Below, one piece after another: positions 60,709-64,000 of a stretch of DNA of 64,000 nucleotides. The stretch comes from Demequina soli. GTDB lineage: Bacteria > Actinomycetota > Actinomycetes > Actinomycetales > Demequinaceae. Numbering within the stretch: position 1 is the first letter of the stretch; each line of letters begins with the position of its first letter. The stretch lies in assembly GCF_000971195.1 (NCBI RefSeq), contig NZ_BBLZ01000001.1, positions 186,001-250,000 on the forward strand. The letters are read 5' to 3'. Position numbers and translations under genes: made by a program. The notes under the pieces were generated by a model, which was not told the DNA's origin, searched no databases, and saw only the letters and a list, made by a program, of their open reading frames with translations.

Positions 60709-63582
60709 TCACAGCGCCGCCCACGCCTCGCGGCGCACCATCACCCGCTCGAGCGCCGCGAGGAAACGCTCCACGGCGGCGGCGTCGATGGTGAGCGGCG
60801 GCTTGATCTTGAGCACGTTCTTGTGATCGCCGGTCGGCTGCACGATGACGCCCTCCAGCAGCAGCGCCTCGCAGATCTCGCGCGCCGCCACGGCGTCCGG
60901 CGCGTCGGGTCCGCCCGCGACCACCTCGAGGCCCAGGTACAGGCCCAGCCCGTGAACCTCGCCGAGGGCGGCGAAGCGCGCGCAGGCCGCGCGCAGGCCG
61001 TCCGCGAGCAGCGCGCCCACCACCCGGGCGTTCTCCTGCAGCGCGTCCTCGTCGAGCACACGCAGCACGGTGGACCCGACCACACAGCTGACGGGGCTTC
61101 CGCCCGCCGACGAGAAGAACGACCCCTCCACCGCGAACCGTTCCGCGATCTCGCGCGTCGTGATGACCGCCCCCAGCGGGTGACCGTTTCCCATGGCCTT
61201 GGCGACCGCGATGACGTCGGGCACCACGCCCTGCTGCTCGAAGCCCCAGAAGTGCTCGCCGAGGCGCCCGTAGCTCACCTGGACCTCGTCCGACACGACG
61301 ATGCCGCCGCGCGAGCGCACCGCCTCCCACACGCCCGCGAGGTACCCGTCGGGCAGCAGGATGCCGCCGCCGTTGCCGAAGATCGGCTCCGCCACGAACC
61401 CGGCGAGCGACACCCCGGCCGCGTCGAGCTCGCCCAGGCGCCACAGCGCATCGTTCAGGTACCGCCGCACCTCCGCACCTCGGTGTCGGCCGCGATACGT
61501 GTTGGGCGCGTCGAGCAGGTGCACCCAGTCGGGGCGCGACGCCAGCGCGCCGGGGTTGTCCCCCAGCGAGGTCGAGATCGCATCGGCGCCGACGGTCCAT
61601 CCGTGGTACGCCTCGGTGAGCGCGAGGATGTCGGTCCGTCCGGTCGCGGCGCGCGCGACGCGGATCGCGAGGTCCACGGCCTCCGAGCCCGAGTTCACCA
61701 GCAGCACGGTGTCGAGCCCCTCGGGCGCGCGGGCGGCGAGCTCCTCCGAGAAGTCCACGACGGCCTCGTAGTGGAAGCGCGAGTTGGTGTTGAGGCGGCG
61801 CAGCTGGCGGTCGACGGCGTCCGCGATGCGCGGCTCGCCGTGACCGAGGATCGCGACGTTGTTGACCATGTCGAGGTAGCCGCGCCCGTCGGTGTCGATG
61901 AGGTGGTGGCGCCAGCCGCGCTCGATCCGCGGCGGCGCGGCGTAGTAGTGCTCCTGCACGGCGGCGAACGACGCGTCGCGGGCCGCGAGCAGGGCACCTG
62001 GCGTGCGGGGGGACGATGCGCCGGTCGCCGGGACGCGTCCCAGCAGCGGGGCGGGGTCCGGGCACAGCGCGGCCCAGGCGTCGTCGTGCCCGGGCATCAC
62101 GCGTGCTGGCGGCCCGAGGTGGGGCACCACGGACTGCCACACGAGCACGACGGCGAGCCCGTCGTCCGCCGCTGCCGCGCGCGCGACGGGCTGACCGGCG
62201 ACCACGCGGGCGCCCGCGGCCACGAGAGGCTCGACGCCGCGCACGTGCACCGCGGGACCGTAGTCGACGCGGAGCGCGAGCGCGTCGGCCTCCGCGAGGG
62301 TCACGGTCCCGCCCGCCGGGCTCACGATCGTGGTGCCGGACGCGACGGCGACCGCCCGGCCCGCCAGCCGCGAGCGCGGGGCGGCGGCGAGCGCGGCCTC
62401 CGGCAGCAGGAGGTGCTCGCCGTACCGCGTGACCGCGCCGGCGCCGTCGGCGCGGGCCTCCGCGAGCGCGGAGCGGAGCGACGCGGGGTCGAGCCACGCG
62501 CCCCCGTCGTGGCGGGCCGACTTCACGGACAGGTCGGCCTCGGGCGCGTCGGCGAGCCCGGCGATCATGGGGGCGTAGGTCCGCGATGCGGCGTCGGGCA
62601 CGCGGCCGAGCGCGTGGCGCACGAGCAGCTCGGCCTCGTCGAAGCCCAGCGCGGTCGCGCGCTCGAGCATCCGCGCCTCGAGCGGCCGACGCGCCCGCGC
62701 GTAGTCGTTCGAGGGATCCTCCGCGAGCACGCGCTCCCCCGCCGCGGCGAGGACCACGGCGCGCGCCACCACGAGGGGCCACACGGCCACGAGGTCGTCC
62801 TCGTCGAGCGGGGCCGCGCGATCGAAGGCGGCGACGGCGGCGAGCGCGTCGCCGATGGCGTCGCCGTCGTGCTGGAGCAGCGCGCACGCGAGGATCGCGG
62901 CCTCCGCGACGGCCCAGCCTAGCCCCAGGTCGCCGAAGTCGATCAGGCCGGCCACGCGGCACTCGGGGTCGACCACCACGTTGTCGGCGGTGAGGTCGCC
63001 GTGCACCGCCTGGACCCGCAGGCGCGGCGCAACCCCGGCCAGCCGTGCGCCCGCGGATTCGAGCAGTGCGGCGAGGCGCGCATGCTCGTCGGTGCCGAGC
63101 GCGACGGCGGCGGCGTCGAGCACCTCGCGCGCGCGCCGCAGGTCCCACGCGCCGGACGCCAGCCCGGCGTGCGCGAACGACGCGAGAGCGGCCGTCAGCT
63201 CCCCCGCGGTCGCGCCGAGCGCGGCGGGCAGGCCCGCGGGCAGCCGCGCGCCGTGCGGAGGCTCGCCCTCGAGGAAGTCGAGCACGCGGGCATGCGCGCC
63301 GCCGTCGAGGGGCACGATGCGCTCGCCGCCCGTGGTCGCGTGGACGCGCGGGACCGGCAACCCCGCCGCGGCCAGGTGCGCGAGCGCGGCGTCCTGGGCC
63401 TCGAGCGCGGCGCGCGCGATGCCCGGGTGTGACGCCTTGAGCAGGCGGCGCGTCCCGTCGGCGAGCGTGAGCAGGACGTTGCGGTCCTCGTTGGAGCCGA
63501 GGTCGCGGGCGTCGGCGAGGTCGAGGCCCCACTCACGCGCGGCGAGCGCGCGCAGGGCGTCGAGGGTGAGGTCGGCGTTCAT
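60709..63582 (-). CDS. Kinase / M23-like / class-III aminotransferase (phospholyase-type) fusion
   Basis: 957 residues. Residues 1-330: APH-type kinase with 'VQAVHGDLTADNVVVD' (catalytic loop) and 'VAGLIDFGDLGLG' (metal Asp). About 330-500: a peptidase-M23-like beta swivel ('VASGTTIVSPAGGTVTLAEA', 'GARVVAGQPVARAAA'). 510-957: PLP fold-type I, with PLP Lys in 'DVIAVAKAMGNGHPLGAVIT'. Such fusions resemble hydroxylysine kinase joined to phosphohydroxylysine/phosphoethanolamine phospho-lyase: phosphorylate, then eliminate. The exact substrate is unknown. Confidence 0.85.
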   Translation of the reverse strand: MNADLTLDALRALAAREWGLDLADARDLGSNEDRNVLLTLADGTRRLLKASHPGIARAALEAQDAALAHLAAAGLPVPRVHATTGGERIVPLDGGAHARVLDFLEGEPPHGARLPAGLPAALGATAGELTAALASFAHAGLASGAWDLRRAREVLDAAAVALGTDEHARLAALLESAGARLAGVAPRLRVQAVHGDLTADNVVVDPECRVAGLIDFGDLGLGWAVAEAAILACALLQHDGDAIGDALAAVAAFDRAAPLDEDDLVAVWPLVVARAVVLAAAGERVLAEDPSNDYARARRPLEARMLERATALGFDEAELLVRHALGRVPDAASRTYAPMIAGLADAPEADLSVKSARHDGGAWLDPASLRSALAEARADGAGAVTRYGEHLLLPEAALAAAPRSRLAGRAVAVASGTTIVSPAGGTVTLAEADALALRVDYGPAVHVRGVEPLVAAGARVVAGQPVARAAAADDGLAVVLVWQSVVPHLGPPARVMPGHDDAWAALCPDPAPLLGRVPATGASSPRTPGALLAARDASFAAVQEHYYAAPPRIERGWRHHLIDTDGRGYLDMVNNVAILGHGEPRIADAVDRQLRRLNTNSRFHYEAVVDFSEELAARAPEGLDTVLLVNSGSEAVDLAIRVARAATGRTDILALTEAYHGWTVGADAISTSLGDNPGALASRPDWVHLLDAPNTYRGRHRGAEVRRYLNDALWRLGELDAAGVSLAGFVAEPIFGNGGGILLPDGYLAGVWEAVRSRGGIVVSDEVQVSYGRLGEHFWGFEQQGVVPDVIAVAKAMGNGHPLGAVITTREIAERFAVEGSFFSSAGGSPVSCVVGSTVLRVLDEDALQENARVVGALLADGLRAACARFAALGEVHGLGLYLGLEVVAGGPDAPDAVAAREICEALLLEGVIVQPTGDHKNVLKIKPPLTIDAAAVERFLAALERVMVRREAWAAL

Positions 63583-63625
63583 GATGCGCGCATCGTCTCA
63601 CCCCGCCGCGCCGCGCGCGGGCGCG

Positions 63626-64000
63626 CTACTCCGAGGCGGCGGTCAGCGCGTCGAGCTCGTCGGTCGACAGCTCGAGGGTCATCGAGGCCAGCAGCGGCGC
63701 GAGCTGCTCGAGGGTGCGGGCCGAGGCGATCGGCGCCACGACGGTCGGCCGCGAGCGCAGCCAGGCAAGCGCGACCGACGCGACCTCGACGCCGTGCGAG
63801 GCGGCGACGGAGTCGAGCGCCTCGAGCACGCGGCGGCCGCGGTCGTCGAGGTAGGCGCCGGCGCCCTCGGCGCGGACGGAGTCCACCGCGACGCCGTCGC
63901 GGTACTTGCCCGCGAGGAAGCCCTTGGCGAGCGCGAAGTACGGCAGCACGCCGAGCCCGTGACGGCTCGCGGCGTCCCGCGTCTCGCCCTCGAAGCCGCG
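63626..64000 (-). CDS. Aldo/keto reductase, N-terminal part outside window
   Basis: The C-terminal ~125 residues of an AKR: 'LGVLPYFALAKGFLAGKYRD', 'VASVALAWLRSRPTVVAPIA' then Ser-Ala-Arg-Thr (the NADPH-binding loop) and 'LEQLAPLLASMTLELSTDEL'. Reduces an aldehyde or ketone with NADPH. Catalytic Asp/Tyr/Lys/His are in the missing part. Confidence 0.9.
   Translation of the reverse strand, partial: RGFEGETRDAASRHGLGVLPYFALAKGFLAGKYRDGVAVDSVRAEGAGAYLDDRGRRVLEALDSVAASHGVEVASVALAWLRSRPTVVAPIASARTLEQLAPLLASMTLELSTDELDALTAASE

Overview
The window is 64 kb of very GC-rich DNA with actinobacterial gene content: ClpP1/ClpP2/ClpX with trigger factor, DUF4190 proteins, an Abhydrolase_9 membrane hydrolase, many MarR and TetR regulators, and frequent GTG starts and apparently leaderless transcripts. 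I infer a member of Actinomycetota, probably Micrococcales. No rRNA gene, CRISPR array or classical insertion sequence was seen. Two intact tRNA genes lie near the right end.

Layout. Positions 1-36.1 kb look like core chromosome. The order is: a peptide-type ABC substrate-binding lipoprotein preceded by a LysR regulator that has no stop codon of its own; DUF1684 and thymidine kinase; DUF2316 and a drug exporter; acetyltransferases and an RraB-like protein; a sulfur-stress pair (a Cys-rich 57-residue protein and an SQR-like flavoprotein), both preceded by CsoR/CstR-like palindromes; arginine deiminase; a MarR regulator with a Cys-repeat tail facing an F420/NADP-reductase-like gene; two holin-like proteins; a K+/H+ antiporter; valyl-tRNA synthetase; a TetR-FMO pair; clpX, clpP2, clpP1 and tig; and a two-MarR/MFS locus.

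Positions 36.1-55.4 kb form an accessory cluster between two exact 28-bp direct repeats. It carries a probable catabolic set: a flavin-dependent monooxygenase with its flavin reductase, a dienelactone-hydrolase-like enzyme, a MaoC hydratase, an SDR, an amidohydrolase and an acyl-CoA ligase. Around these are GntR, MarR and TetR regulators and export genes (MATE, MMPL). I infer uptake, activation and breakdown of an aromatic or cyclic acid, with efflux protection; the substrate is unknown.

Positions 55.2-60.4 kb form a compact integrated element at the 3' end of a tRNA-Pro gene. It has 113-bp direct repeats at its ends, a tyrosine integrase next to the tRNA, and an AbiEi/AbiEii (type IV toxin-antitoxin, abortive infection) cargo. 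After it the core resumes with tRNA-Gly, a three-domain kinase/M23-like/class-III aminotransferase fusion, and a truncated aldo/keto reductase.

The most unusual signal is a 10-base word, GGACGATGCG (often GGGACGATGCGCCGG). I count 24 exact copies on both strands: 23 lie outside the 36.1-60.4 kb accessory stretch and one inside it. Several copies form inverted pairs that make terminator-like hairpins, and copies inside genes mostly sit in small-residue linkers (Asp-Asp-Ala or Ala-Ser-Ser). The pattern resembles DNA-uptake sequences more than strand-biased chromosome-segregation motifs, and its near absence marks the accessory stretch as recent DNA.
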